Source of the DNA: Fusibacter tunisiensis
GTDB lineage: Bacteria; Bacillota; Clostridia; Peptostreptococcales; Acidaminobacteraceae
Length of the DNA: 64,000 nt
Assembly: GCF_016908355.1 (NCBI RefSeq)
Contig: NZ_JAFBDT010000009.1
Coordinates: 18,254 to 82,253 of the forward strand
Direction of reading: 5' to 3'
Shown here: positions 16,352 through 25,977 of the stretch, in pieces
Position numbering within the stretch: the first letter of the stretch is position 1
Layout of the letters: the number at the start of each line of letters is the position of its first letter
The notes under the pieces: generated by a model
What the model was told of the DNA's origin: nothing
Seen by the model: only the letters and a program-made list of their open reading frames with translations
Database searches by the model: none
Made by a program: the position numbers and the translations under genes

Positions 16352-19300
16352 ATGGGTAAAAAAGTTATGAAAACCATGGACGGCAATACTGCTGCAGCGT
16401 ATGTTGCATACGCATTTACAGATGTTGCTGCAATCTACCCGATTACACCGTCATCCAATATGGCAGAGGCAGTTGATGAGTGGGCTGCTAATGGGCAGAA
16501 AAATATCTTTGGTCAACCTGTATTGGTATCTGAGCTTCAATCTGAAGGTGGTGCTGCTGGTGCCGTACACGGATCGTTACAGGCAGGCGCACTGACAACT
16601 ACGTTTACAGCTTCTCAAGGTTTGCTCTTGATGATTCCAAACATGTATAAAATCGCTGGCGAATTGTTGCCGGGTGTATTCCATGTAAGTGCAAGAGCAC
16701 TGGCATCACATGCACTTTCTATCTTTGGTGATCATTCGGATGTAATGTCTGCTAGACAAACAGGATTTGCATTTTTAGCTTCTTGTTCTGTACAGGAAGT
16801 AATGGATCTTGGTGGTGTTGCACATATGGCTGCCATAAAATCAAGAATCCCATTTGTACATTTCTTTGATGGCTTTAGAACATCACATGAAGTCCAAAAA
16901 ATTGAAGTGATTGATTATGCCGACTTTGATAGACTTGTTGATCACGACGCTATAAAAGCATTTAGAAATAATGCGCTTTCTCCAGAGCATCCATTGACTC
17001 GCGGAACAGCGCAAAATCCAGATATATTCTTCCAAGCAAGAGAGTCATCTAACAGATTTTATGATGCAGTACCAGAAATCGTTGCGGACTATATGGAAAA
17101 AATCAGTGAATTAACTGGTAGAACATATAAGCCTTTTGATTATTACGGTGCGCCTGATGCCGAACGTGTCATAGTGGCTATGGGCTCTGTTATTGAAGCG
17201 GCAGAAGAAACTGTTGATTACCTCGCTGAAAAAGGTGAGAAGGTTGGTCTTATTAAAGTTAGATTGTATCGACCTTGGGCGCCAAAATACTTCTTTGATA
17301 TTTTGCCTGAATCTGTAAAGAAAATTGCAGTTCTAGATCGAACAAAAGAACCTGGATCAGATGGAGAGCCATTATACAAAGACGTTAGAGCGATGTTCTA
17401 TGAAATGGAAAATGCACCAATTGTTGTTGGGGGTCGATATGGTTTGGGCTCAAAAGATACAACACCAACACATATTAAACGGGTTTATGATGAACTTAAA
17501 AATGAGAAACCTGCAAACAACTTTACAATTGGTATTGTAGACGATGTAACCAACCTTTCATTAAATGTTGAAGAGAACATTGTTGCAGAAAACAAAGATA
17601 CAATCAGATGTAAATTCTGGGGACTTGGATCTGACGGAACTGTTGGGGCCAACAAAAATGCCATTAAGATTATCGGTGATAACACAGATATGTATGCTCA
17701 AGGTTATTTTTCATACGATTCAAAAAAATCAGGTGGTATTACGGTTTCGCATCTTAGATTTGGCAAGTCGCCAATTCGTGCAACGTATTTGATTGATGAA
17801 GCAGATTATGTTGCATGTCACAATCAATCTTATGTATATCAGTATGACTTGCTGAAGGGTCTAAAAAAAGGTGGCACATTTGTGTTGAACTGCAAGTGGA
17901 CTCAAGAAGAAGTTGCAGCTTTATTGCCTGCTGATATGAAAAAATATATTGCAAAAAATGAGATTAACTTCTATACAATTGATGCAACAAGCATTGCTGA
18001 AGAAATTGGTCTTGGTAACAGAATCAACATGATCATGCAAGCGGCCTTCTTTAAATTGGCTGCAGTTATTGATCTTGACGATGCGGTTAGATACCTTAAA
18101 GAAGCTATAAAGAAATCTTATGGCAGCAAAGGCCAAAAAATTGTTGACTTAAACAATAAGGCTGTTGACTATGGTATTGAAAAACTTGCTAAAATTTCTG
18201 TACCTGCTGATTGGGCAAATGCTGAAGAAGGCGTGAAAGTTGAAGCAAAAGGCGAGCCTTCATTTATTAAGGATATCCTTAGACCAATTGCAGCTCAAAA
18301 GGGTGATGATTTACCAGTTAGCACTTTTAAAGGCATTGAAGATGGATCTTTTGAGCCTGGAACTGCTGCTTATGAGAAACGAGGCATTGCGGTTAATATT
18401 CCAGAGTGGCAAATAGACAATTGTATTCAGTGTAATCAGTGTTCATATGTATGTCCACATGCTGCAATTAGACCATTCTTATTAACTGATGAAGAAGTTG
18501 CAAATGCGCCAGAAGGTTTGGAAACTAAAAAGGCTATTGGCAAAGGTTTAGAGGGACTAAATTACAAAATTCAAGTGTCTCCTTATGACTGTACAGGTTG
18601 TGGAAACTGTGCTGATGTGTGCCCATCTAAGCAAAAAGCACTTGTGATGAAGCCGATTGAAACTCAAGTTGACCCACAAGCTGAAAATTGGGCGTATGTG
18701 GTTGATTTGCCAGTTAAAGATGATAAAATGCCACTTGGCTCTGTTAAAGGGTCACAATTTGCACAACCTTTGTTTGAATTCTCTGGTGCGTGTGCAGGTT
18801 GTGGTGAAACACCTTATATTAAGGCGGTTACGCAACTTTACGGAGATCGTATGATGATTGCCAATGCGACTGGCTGTTCATCTATCTGGGGTGGTTCAGC
18901 ACCTTCTACACCTTATACAACAAATGCAGAAGGTAAAGGTCCAGCTTGGGCGAACTCGTTGTTCGAAGACAATGCTGAATATGGACATGGTATGGCAATT
19001 GCAGTCCGTCGAATTCGTGAAGCAATGGTTGAAAATTTCCAGAAGTTAATCGATATGAATGTTGATTCAACTGTAAATGAAGCCTTCACTGCTTGGATTG
19101 AAGGCATGGACGACGCCGATGCTTCTAAAGCAGCAGCTGAAAAAGTGCTTGCAGTTCTTGAAAACAATTCGGTAACAGATTCAGCGGCAAAAGAATTACT
19201 TGCATATGCTGAAAATCATAAAGATTACCTCGTTAAGCGTTCCGTTTGGATTGTTGGTGGTGACGGATGGGCTTATGACATTGGTTTCGGTGGCCTTGAT

Positions 19301-19891
19301 CATGTTCTTGCCAGTGGTGAAAATGTCAATGTCTTGGTGTTTGACACAGAAGTTTATTCTAACACTGGTGGACAAGCCTCTAAATCTACTCCAGTTGGCG
19401 CTGTTGCTAAATTTGCGGCATCTGGTATGAAAGTAAAGAAAAAAGATTTGGGAATGATGGCAACAACTTATGGTTATGTTTATGTCGCTCAAGTTTCTAT
19501 GGGTGCAAATCAAAATCATTTTATGAAGGTGTTGCAGGAAGCTGAAGCATATGAAGGCCCATCGTTAATTATCTGTTATTCACCATGTATAGCACATGGT
19601 ATTAAGACGGGTATGGGAACAACACAAAGAAGAATGAAAGAAGCTGTTGAAGCAGGTTACTGGCATCTTTGGAGATTTGACCCACGCGTTGGCGCAGAAG
19701 GCAAGAATCCATTCTTCTTGGATTCTAAAGAACCAACAGGAAGTTTCCGTGATTTCCTCATGGCTGAAACGCGTTATACGTCGCTTATGGCTAGTGATTC
19801 AGAAAGTGCTGATGAACTCTTTAAGATTGCTGAAGTACAAGCGAAAAACCGTTATGAAGGCTATGTAAGATTGGCGAAAATGGAGTACTAA
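16352..19891 (+). CDS. nifJ: pyruvate:ferredoxin (flavodoxin) oxidoreductase, single chain
   Basis: Oxidatively decarboxylates pyruvate to acetyl-CoA and CO2 while reducing ferredoxin; TPP- and Fe-S-dependent, cytosolic. At 1179 residues it is the full homodimeric form with domains in the usual order: the pyrimidine-binding domain with YPITPSS (about 28-34), domain II, the CoA domain, a two-cluster ferredoxin domain with CIQCNQCSYVCP (about 690) and CTGCGNCADVCP (about 747), and the TPP domain with CAGCGETPY (about 813) and GGDGWAYDIGFGG. The central enzyme of pyruvate and amino acid fermentation, here between a flavodiiron protein and other redox genes. It is a single-gene unit with a long leader and a terminator. 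Confidence 0.98.
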   Translation: MGKKVMKTMDGNTAAAYVAYAFTDVAAIYPITPSSNMAEAVDEWAANGQKNIFGQPVLVSELQSEGGAAGAVHGSLQAGALTTTFTASQGLLLMIPNMYKIAGELLPGVFHVSARALASHALSIFGDHSDVMSARQTGFAFLASCSVQEVMDLGGVAHMAAIKSRIPFVHFFDGFRTSHEVQKIEVIDYADFDRLVDHDAIKAFRNNALSPEHPLTRGTAQNPDIFFQARESSNRFYDAVPEIVADYMEKISELTGRTYKPFDYYGAPDAERVIVAMGSVIEAAEETVDYLAEKGEKVGLIKVRLYRPWAPKYFFDILPESVKKIAVLDRTKEPGSDGEPLYKDVRAMFYEMENAPIVVGGRYGLGSKDTTPTHIKRVYDELKNEKPANNFTIGIVDDVTNLSLNVEENIVAENKDTIRCKFWGLGSDGTVGANKNAIKIIGDNTDMYAQGYFSYDSKKSGGITVSHLRFGKSPIRATYLIDEADYVACHNQSYVYQYDLLKGLKKGGTFVLNCKWTQEEVAALLPADMKKYIAKNEINFYTIDATSIAEEIGLGNRINMIMQAAFFKLAAVIDLDDAVRYLKEAIKKSYGSKGQKIVDLNNKAVDYGIEKLAKISVPADWANAEEGVKVEAKGEPSFIKDILRPIAAQKGDDLPVSTFKGIEDGSFEPGTAAYEKRGIAVNIPEWQIDNCIQCNQCSYVCPHAAIRPFLLTDEEVANAPEGLETKKAIGKGLEGLNYKIQVSPYDCTGCGNCADVCPSKQKALVMKPIETQVDPQAENWAYVVDLPVKDDKMPLGSVKGSQFAQPLFEFSGACAGCGETPYIKAVTQLYGDRMMIANATGCSSIWGGSAPSTPYTTNAEGKGPAWANSLFEDNAEYGHGMAIAVRRIREAMVENFQKLIDMNVDSTVNEAFTAWIEGMDDADASKAAAEKVLAVLENNSVTDSAAKELLAYAENHKDYLVKRSVWIVGGDGWAYDIGFGGLDHVLASGENVNVLVFDTEVYSNTGGQASKSTPVGAVAKFAASGMKVKKKDLGMMATTYGYVYVAQVSMGANQNHFMKVLQEAEAYEGPSLIICYSPCIAHGIKTGMGTTQRRMKEAVEAGYWHLWRFDPRVGAEGKNPFFLDSKEPTGSFRDFLMAETRYTSLMASDSESADELFKIAEVQAKNRYEGYVRLAKMEY

Positions 19892-19898
19892 TTAATAA

Positions 19899-19936
19899 AA
19901 AGCCCGCTTCGGTGCATCTGCATTGAAGCGGGTTTT
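19899..19936 (+). terminator. terminator of PFOR
   Basis: CCCGCTTC (19903-19910) pairs with GAAGCGGG (19925-19932), extended by TGCA/TGCA inside, and is followed by TTTT. Confidence 0.82.
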
Positions 19937-19955
19937 AACTTTGGAGGGTTGACCT

Positions 19956-20339
19956 GTGTACAGAAGAATTCAAACGCGTTTGGCGGTGGATTTGTTCTCT
20001 GCTAAGCGTATGATTCATAATTTAGAAAAGGTTAGAGTGTGGACAAAGGTTATACCTTTGTCAATTGAAGAAATAGGGCATCAGACCGTGAGGTGGTTGC
20101 TTAAAACTGAAACCGAGGAACTGTTTTATTTAAATTTTCACCTAATGCGATGTGGTATCAAAACGGAATATTGTACAGAAGTTCATTTGGTTATTGAAAT
20201 GCGTGATTCTAGCCAAAAACCTTCGCCATTGGCAGTTGCCTATGCAGAAAACATTTTGGAGTCTTTGAGGTTTAAAACCAATAAGGATTGGGTCATTAAA
20301 GATTCTGAACTTACAGCTGGAATTTTCAAGTCAAATTGA
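19956..20339 (+). CDS. hypothetical protein
   Basis: I do not recognise this gene. It encodes 127 residues from a GTG with GGAGGG ten bases ahead. No signal peptide, membrane helix, metal-binding cluster or clear domain is visible. The N-terminal third is basic and helical (RRIQTRLAVDLFSAKRMIH), the middle alternates strands and helices (KVIPLSIEEIGHQTVRWLLK), and the end is mixed. It sits alone between the PFOR terminator and an aldo/keto reductase gene, 65 bases before the latter, and may share its transcript. Codon use resembles that of the neighbours, so it is probably a real gene. Confidence 0.6.
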   Translation: MYRRIQTRLAVDLFSAKRMIHNLEKVRVWTKVIPLSIEEIGHQTVRWLLKTETEELFYLNFHLMRCGIKTEYCTEVHLVIEMRDSSQKPSPLAVAYAENILESLRFKTNKDWVIKDSELTAGIFKSN

Positions 20340-20404
20340 CTTAGGGGTTCAAAAAAAGTAAAATAGAGATGATGTTTCGAGACTGAAAATATTGGGGAGG
20401 TATT

Positions 20405-21538
20405 ATGCAAGCTAGAATTATTGGCAATACTGGGATACATGCATCTGTTTTGGGTATTGGTTGCATGCGACTGCCTGTTATCGACCAGGACAGTTCAAAA
20501 ATTGATGAAAACAAAGCAATTGAGCTGATTCGATATGCAATTGATGGTGGTGTCAATTATGTAGACACTGCGTATCCATATCATGGCGGGCATAGTGAGT
20601 CTATTGTAGGTAAAGCGCTTCAGGATGGTTATAGAGAAAAAGTTCATCTGGTAACGAAAGCACCAACTTGGCTCTTGGAGACAGAAACTGATTTTGACCG
20701 TTATTTAGATGAACAATTAGAAAAACTCCAAACAGAGACGTTGGATATTTATTTGCTTCATGCTTTAAGTAAAAGTCGCTGGGATAAATTGCTTGAAATA
20801 AATATTTTTGAAGCAATTGAACGTGCAAAGGCAAGTGGAAAAATTAAAAATATTGGTTTTTCTTTTCATGATACATTGGATGTGTTTAAGGAAATAGTCG
20901 ATGCGTATGATTGGGACGTGTGCATGATCCAGTTTAACTATATGGATGTTGAAGATCAAGCTGGTGAAGCGGGGCTTTTATATGCAGAGTCTAAAGATAT
21001 ACCTGTTATTGTGATGGAACCGTTAAAGGGTGGAATGATTGCAACGCCACCGGATTCAATTTCTAAAATTTTTAAAGAATCAGGATCTGATCAAAATAGG
21101 TCGCCGGTAGAGTGGGCACTAAGATTTGTTGCCAACTATAAAAATGTGAAGGTTGTTTTAAGTGGCATGTCAAATTTAGATCAATTAAAAGAAAATATTG
21201 ATATTGCAGATCGATTGCAAGCAGAAAGTCTTACGGCAGATGAACTTAAAGTGATTGCTAAAGTAAGAGATGCTTATCAAGCCCGCGTTAAAGTACCTTG
21301 TACACAATGTGGGTATTGTATGCCATGTCCACATGGTGTGGATATTCCAAGAGCATTTACGCTTTATAATCGAGCTTCGATTTTTGATGCACATGATCAG
21401 ATTAAAGGGCAATACAACAGCGCTAAGGATGTTTTGGCGAGTAAATGTATCGCGTGTGGTGCATGTGAGCCTCAGTGCCCTCAGCATATAGAAATTATAA
21501 GTAGACTAAAAGAAGTTGTAACAGCATTTGAATCTTAA
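20405..21538 (+). CDS. aldo/keto reductase with C-terminal ferredoxin-type 4Fe-4S domain
   Basis: A 377-residue oxidoreductase. The N-terminal AKR barrel (about 1-275) shows GIGCMRLP, YVDTAYPYHGGHSE with the catalytic Asp and Tyr, and the usual Lys and His strands (VTKAP, LLHAL). The C-terminal part (about 295-375) carries CTQCGYCMPCPHGVDIP and CIACGACEPQCPQHIEI, i.e. Cys ligands for Fe-S clusters. Such fusions are common in anaerobes and are thought to exchange electrons between ferredoxin and carbonyl substrates; the substrate is unknown. GGGAGG lies before the ATG. The Mpv17-like gene follows 17 bases later. Confidence 0.9.
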   Translation: MQARIIGNTGIHASVLGIGCMRLPVIDQDSSKIDENKAIELIRYAIDGGVNYVDTAYPYHGGHSESIVGKALQDGYREKVHLVTKAPTWLLETETDFDRYLDEQLEKLQTETLDIYLLHALSKSRWDKLLEINIFEAIERAKASGKIKNIGFSFHDTLDVFKEIVDAYDWDVCMIQFNYMDVEDQAGEAGLLYAESKDIPVIVMEPLKGGMIATPPDSISKIFKESGSDQNRSPVEWALRFVANYKNVKVVLSGMSNLDQLKENIDIADRLQAESLTADELKVIAKVRDAYQARVKVPCTQCGYCMPCPHGVDIPRAFTLYNRASIFDAHDQIKGQYNSAKDVLASKCIACGACEPQCPQHIEIISRLKEVVTAFES

Positions 21539-21555
21539 AAGTTGGAGTGTAATCT

Positions 21556-22197
21556 ATGAAAAAAGGTGATTTGATTTGGGGTGGCATTTTTATTGCATTT
21601 ATTGCATTTGTCCTTTATCCCGCAACACATGACATATTTGTTGACGCCACAACAGCCCACCCCTATATTGGTGGTTTTGTAAAATTTGCTTTACTTGCAA
21701 CTATGGGAGAATTGTTAGTGGTACGTTTGAAGTCAGGTACTTGGCAGAAATCAGCTGGGTTTATTTGGCGCGTTATTATCTGGGGTGTCTTGGGTATGGC
21801 CATTACGCTAGTGTTTCAAATTTATGGTGGTGGTGTTGCAAAAGCCCTTGAAAATGGGTATTTAATTGGTCATAAAAATGTGTTCTTGACTGCATTTTGG
21901 ACCAGTGCTTTAATGAATTTGTTCTTTGCACCAACCTTTATGGCGTTTCATCGGTTTACAGACACTTATCTTGATTTAAAATATGGTGATGCCATCAAAG
22001 CGCCAACCATTAATCAAGTTGTAAAACGTATTGACTGGAGTGGCTTTATAGGGTTTGTCGTGGTTAAAACAATCCCTTTGTTTTGGATTCCTGCGCATAC
22101 AGTAACATTTTTGCTGCCACCTGAGTATCGTATACTTGTGGCTGCACTTCTTTCCATGGTGCTGGGAATTTTGTTGACAATCGCAAAAAAGAAATAA
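21556..22197 (+). CDS. Mpv17/PMP22-like integral membrane protein
   Basis: A 213-residue membrane protein with about six hydrophobic segments. The segment FVVVKTIPLFWIPAHTVTFLLPPEYR resembles the C-terminal signature of Mpv17/PMP22 proteins (aromatic and Pro residues, then a loop ending in R), which in eukaryotes are organelle membrane channels. Bacterial relatives have no known function. It is 17 bases downstream of the aldo/keto reductase gene, so the pair is probably an operon. The family call is moderately supported; the role is not. Confidence 0.6.
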   Translation: MKKGDLIWGGIFIAFIAFVLYPATHDIFVDATTAHPYIGGFVKFALLATMGELLVVRLKSGTWQKSAGFIWRVIIWGVLGMAITLVFQIYGGGVAKALENGYLIGHKNVFLTAFWTSALMNLFFAPTFMAFHRFTDTYLDLKYGDAIKAPTINQVVKRIDWSGFIGFVVVKTIPLFWIPAHTVTFLLPPEYRILVAALLSMVLGILLTIAKKK

Positions 22198-22239
22198 AAA
22201 AAGGGCTACGGGAAAGGTAAATTTTCCGCAGCCTTTTTT
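22195..22239. terminator. bidirectional terminator
   Basis: An imperfect stem (AAAAAAGGGCTACGG with CCGCAGCCTTTTTT) around a short loop, A-run and T-run on the two sides, between the convergent Mpv17-like and beta-CASP genes. Confidence 0.8.
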
Positions 22240-22245
22240 CTTAAT

Positions 22246-23643
22246 TTAGAGGTCAAGGGTTTCATACAGTTTTGCAACATGTGTCTCGATGCCTAATGTG
22301 GTTTCGATTTTTTTTGCAAATATCATGCTGCTTTCTGGCTCGCCGTGCACAACACAAACTTTTTTAAGGTTTTTAATGTGTGAAACCCAATTGAAAAGTT
22401 GTGTCGCATCTGCATGTCCTGAAAAGCCATCAATTTTATGAACGTTTGCTTTTACAGCGATGGTTTGATCGTATATAACAACTTCAGTTGCCCCATTAAG
22501 CAGGGCTCGACCGAGGGTGTCCTCCGCTTGATAGCCTACAATAGCCACGTGTGTATTGGGCTTCCAAAGGTTATGTTTTAGATGGTGTTTGATGCGACCA
22601 GCTTCACACATACCACTGGCTGAAATAATAATTTTAGGGGACTGATTAAAGTTTAATTTTATGGAGTCTTCAACAGAATTTACTAAAGTTAGGGTCTCTA
22701 AACTAAAAGGGCTGGTGCCATATTCTTGAATCAAATCACTCATTTTGTCAGAATAGGATTTGTAGATTTCTGTTGCATCTAGGGCTAAAGGAGAATCAAG
22801 ATAAATGGGGATTTTTTTTAAGCGCTCAGAAGCCTCATTATCATGTGTGTGTATATAGTGTTTGATTTCAAAGAGAATTTCTTGTGTTCTTCCAACAGCA
22901 AAAGAAGGTATTAACGTTGTCCCTCCTGATTTGTAGGCAGATAAGATGACATCAATTAATCGATCGCCCCGCAGTTCAATATTTTTGTGCGTACGATTGC
23001 CATAAGTGGATTCCATAATTAAATAATCAGCAGATTCGATTACATCTGGATTTTCTTCTAGGAAACTGGTCCCGTTTCCTAAATCCCCTGAAAAGGCAAT
23101 TGTTTTTATTGTATTTTCGTCTTTAACATAGAGTTTGATGAAAGCTGATCCCAATAAATGACCTGCATTTCCAAACTCAAACCCAACATCTTTACTGAGC
23201 TGAACCTGCGCGCTGTAGTTTACAGGATAAAAATATTGAAGGGCAATAATCGCGTCATCTTCAGTGTAGAGGGGATCTATAGGTTCTAATCCAGCACGTT
23301 TTCTTTTTTTATTTTCCCATTCATTTTCGGCCTCTTGAATTTTTCCGGAATCTCGTAGCAGAATTTCACATAAAGATTTTGTGGGATGTGTGCAGTATAC
23401 TTTTCCATGGAAGCCTTGTTTTACAATCCACGGAATTCTGCCAGAATGATCAATGTGTGCATGGGTCAAGATTAGAGCATCTAAATCTGAAAAATCAATA
23501 TCTGGTGTTTCGGAGTTTAGTTTCGTTTCATCTGCTGTGCCTTGAAATAAACCAGCGTCCACCAAAAATTTTGTTGTTCCAGTGTTGATAAGATACATGG
23601 AACCTGTGACATGGCCGGCAGCACCTAGAAATTGAATTTGCAT
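22246..23643 (-). CDS. MBL-fold beta-CASP ribonuclease / RNA-processing family protein
   Basis: A 465-residue zinc-dependent hydrolase of the beta-CASP group (relatives of CPSF73 and RNase J-like exonucleases). The metallo-beta-lactamase motif HAHIDH is at residues 61-66; MESTYGNRTH, SFAVGRTQE and ASGMCEAGRIKHHL are beta-CASP hallmarks, and SGHAD near the C-terminus supplies further ligands. Expected to cut or trim RNA; the specific target is unknown. AAGGAGG lies seven bases before the ATG. A stand-alone gene, divergent from the DUF4015 gene. Confidence 0.92.
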   Translation of the reverse strand: MQIQFLGAAGHVTGSMYLINTGTTKFLVDAGLFQGTADETKLNSETPDIDFSDLDALILTHAHIDHSGRIPWIVKQGFHGKVYCTHPTKSLCEILLRDSGKIQEAENEWENKKRKRAGLEPIDPLYTEDDAIIALQYFYPVNYSAQVQLSKDVGFEFGNAGHLLGSAFIKLYVKDENTIKTIAFSGDLGNGTSFLEENPDVIESADYLIMESTYGNRTHKNIELRGDRLIDVILSAYKSGGTTLIPSFAVGRTQEILFEIKHYIHTHDNEASERLKKIPIYLDSPLALDATEIYKSYSDKMSDLIQEYGTSPFSLETLTLVNSVEDSIKLNFNQSPKIIISASGMCEAGRIKHHLKHNLWKPNTHVAIVGYQAEDTLGRALLNGATEVVIYDQTIAVKANVHKIDGFSGHADATQLFNWVSHIKNLKKVCVVHGEPESSMIFAKKIETTLGIETHVAKLYETLDL

Positions 23644-23748
23644 CGTAAACCTCCTTAATTTTGAAATGAATTCGATTAACTCTATTATAGCATTTCCATT
23701 CAGTCTTTGTTAAAATAGAATAAGACTGAATGGATGAGGAGAATTGAT

Positions 23749-25326
23749 GTGAAAAAGAAAACAGTATTATTGGCTCTAATCGGTATTTTGGCACTTGTTG
23801 CTGTTGGATTCACAGTGACACAACTTTTAGCGGATGATGAATATGTTGTTGATGATGAAGCGATATTAACACAGGAAGAAGAAGCCTCAACTGAAAGTGA
23901 ATCGGAACGACAGGCACGTGAGGCAGCAGAAGCACAAGCAGCTGCAGAAGCAGAAGAAAAAAGACTTGAAGAGGAACGACTAAAAGAAGAAGCGGAAGCT
24001 GAGGCCAAACGAAAAGCGGAGGAAGAGCGGGCAAGATTAATTGCTGAAAATACAGTTTATGTTGGGAAAAAAGGTGCCGAGTTAATGGACACAGCGGATG
24101 AAGCGGGTCAAATTGTTGATACTTTTGAATCAAGAACACCGCTTTATGTTGAGGATAAAGTCGTTTCTGACACGGGAGAAACAACACATTTGGCAGTAAA
24201 AACATCAATTGATGCTGTTGAAATTTTAGGCTATGTATCTCCAGAATCGGTTGTCTCAAAATTGAGTGATTTTATAGCCAAACCTATTGATGACGTAGAC
24301 TATGAAGCTTTTGAAAGACATGAAGCTTATGCTTCAAACCCAAAACAGGAAGTTCGGGGTGTCTATGTAACAGGTCATTCTGCCAGTGGGGATCGATTAG
24401 ATGAACTGATTGAGTTGATTGGTGAAACAGAACTAAATGCTATGGTCATTGATGTGAAGGATGACAATGGCTACTTGCTGTTTGCTTCAGAAACTGCAGA
24501 ATCCTATAATCCAAAAGCCAATGAAAAAGTATATATAAAGGATATGGATGCTTTTATAAACCGTTTGAAAGCAGAAAATATTTATTTGATTGCAAGAATT
24601 GTGACATTCAAATCGCCGATATATGCAAGAAATAACAAAGACCGGGCCATTGTATATAAAGATTCTCAAAGTCTGTATAGCGATGCAGATGGCCTGATAT
24701 GGGCCTCACCACATGACCGAGACTTGTGGGCATACAATGTGGGCGTGGCAAAAGAAGCGGCTCTTGCTGGCTTTGATGAAATTCAATTTGATTATGTAAG
24801 ATACCCTGCGATTTCAAAAAAATCACGAATGGATTATCGAAATACTGAAGATGAATCTCATACGGCAACGATACAAAAGTTTTTGAAATACGCGTATACA
24901 GAGTTATCTCCCTATGAGGTTTATGTTGCAGCAGATGTTTTTGGATGGACGGCGACAGCACTTGATGATGTAGGAATTGGTCAGCACTGGGAAGCGATTT
25001 CCAATGTAGTAGATTATATGTGTCCAATGATGTATCCAAGTCATTATGGTCCAAATATTTTTGGCTTGTCTGTGCCAGATGCATACCCATATGAGACCAT
25101 TGATGGATCGATTAAAGATGCAATAGAACGCAACTCAAACCTTCAGACGCCAGGCTTGTTGAGACCTTGGATTCAAGACTTTACAGCGCGTTGGGTCAAG
25201 GGATATATACCTTATGGCACGAAAGAAGTAAAAGCTCAAATTGACGCGCTAAAAGCAAATGGCATCAAGGAGTACCTTGTATGGAATGCGGGGAATCGTT
25301 ATTCTAAAAATGCATATATAGACTAG
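23749..25326 (+). CDS. membrane-anchored putative glycoside hydrolase (DUF4015)
   Basis: From the GTG at 23749 (GAGGAGA six bases before it; the ATG at 23734 lacks a ribosome binding site) it encodes 525 residues. An N-terminal membrane anchor (about 5-27), a 75-residue charged, Ala/Glu/Lys-rich coiled coil (about 45-105), an SH3-like stretch (about 110-180), and a DUF4015 TIM-barrel domain (about 195-525) with VRGVYVTGHSA, NAMVIDVKDD, AGFDEIQFDYVRYP and DYMCPMMYPSHY. The conserved acids fit a glycosidase fold, and the layout suggests a wall-facing enzyme. The substrate is unknown. It opens a run of genes with pyrE, trmB, cls and lspA. Confidence 0.85.
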   Translation: MKKKTVLLALIGILALVAVGFTVTQLLADDEYVVDDEAILTQEEEASTESESERQAREAAEAQAAAEAEEKRLEEERLKEEAEAEAKRKAEEERARLIAENTVYVGKKGAELMDTADEAGQIVDTFESRTPLYVEDKVVSDTGETTHLAVKTSIDAVEILGYVSPESVVSKLSDFIAKPIDDVDYEAFERHEAYASNPKQEVRGVYVTGHSASGDRLDELIELIGETELNAMVIDVKDDNGYLLFASETAESYNPKANEKVYIKDMDAFINRLKAENIYLIARIVTFKSPIYARNNKDRAIVYKDSQSLYSDADGLIWASPHDRDLWAYNVGVAKEAALAGFDEIQFDYVRYPAISKKSRMDYRNTEDESHTATIQKFLKYAYTELSPYEVYVAADVFGWTATALDDVGIGQHWEAISNVVDYMCPMMYPSHYGPNIFGLSVPDAYPYETIDGSIKDAIERNSNLQTPGLLRPWIQDFTARWVKGYIPYGTKEVKAQIDALKANGIKEYLVWNAGNRYSKNAYID

Positions 25327-25335
25327 GAGGATTTT

Positions 25336-25968
25336 ATGTTATCACATGAGATTGCAGTATCTTTATTGGAGATTAAAGCTGTAACAGTTGTTGACGTAAA
25401 CAATTTGTTTACTTGGGTTTCAGGGATTAAGTCCCCTGTTTATTGTGACAATCGCATGACGATTGGCTACCCCAAAATTCGTAAAAAGATTGCGCATGGG
25501 TTTGAGTCAATTATTAAAAAAGAGTACCCAGATGTGTCTGTAGTAGCTGGAACAGCAACTGCAGGAATTCCTCATGCAGCATGGGTTTCAGATTTGTTGG
25601 ATTTGCCAATGGTTTACATTAGAAGTGGACAAAAGGGCCATGGCAAGGGCAATCAAATTGAGGGTGTTTTGGAAAAAGGACAGAAGGTTGTCCTAATTGA
25701 GGATTTGATTTCTACCGGTGGGAGTTCGATTGCTGCTTGCAATGCGATCTTAGAAGCAGGTGCTGAGGTCGTGGCAGTTTTAGCGATATTTAGTTATAAT
25801 TTTCCGCAGGCTCGTGAAAAGTTTGAATCAGCCGGGATACCGCTTCATGTCTTAACGGACTATGAAACACTTTTGCCGATAGCGGTTGATAAAGGGTACA
25901 TTAATTTGGATTCGTTAGATGCATTAAGACGGTGGAAAGATAATCCGAGACTATTTACAAAAGATTGA
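25336..25968 (+). CDS. pyrE: orotate phosphoribosyltransferase
   Basis: Transfers phosphoribose from PRPP to orotate, giving OMP in pyrimidine synthesis. 210 residues; the PRPP loop VVLIEDLISTGGSS is at about 118-131, and the RSGQKGHGKGNQIEG loop with catalytic Lys and His residues at about 96-110. It lies 9 bases after the DUF4015 gene and 9 bases before trmB, so it is in one transcript with them and not with other pyr genes, which are absent here. Confidence 0.95.
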   Translation: MLSHEIAVSLLEIKAVTVVDVNNLFTWVSGIKSPVYCDNRMTIGYPKIRKKIAHGFESIIKKEYPDVSVVAGTATAGIPHAAWVSDLLDLPMVYIRSGQKGHGKGNQIEGVLEKGQKVVLIEDLISTGGSSIAACNAILEAGAEVVAVLAIFSYNFPQAREKFESAGIPLHVLTDYETLLPIAVDKGYINLDSLDALRRWKDNPRLFTKD

Positions 25969-25977
25969 GGTGATTGG

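Noticed and set aside
23810..24259. Antisense open frame rich in Leu and Gln opposite the DUF4015 gene
   Set aside because: It is a mirror of the low-complexity Ala/Glu/Lys coiled coil on the plus strand, without ribosome binding site or family likeness.
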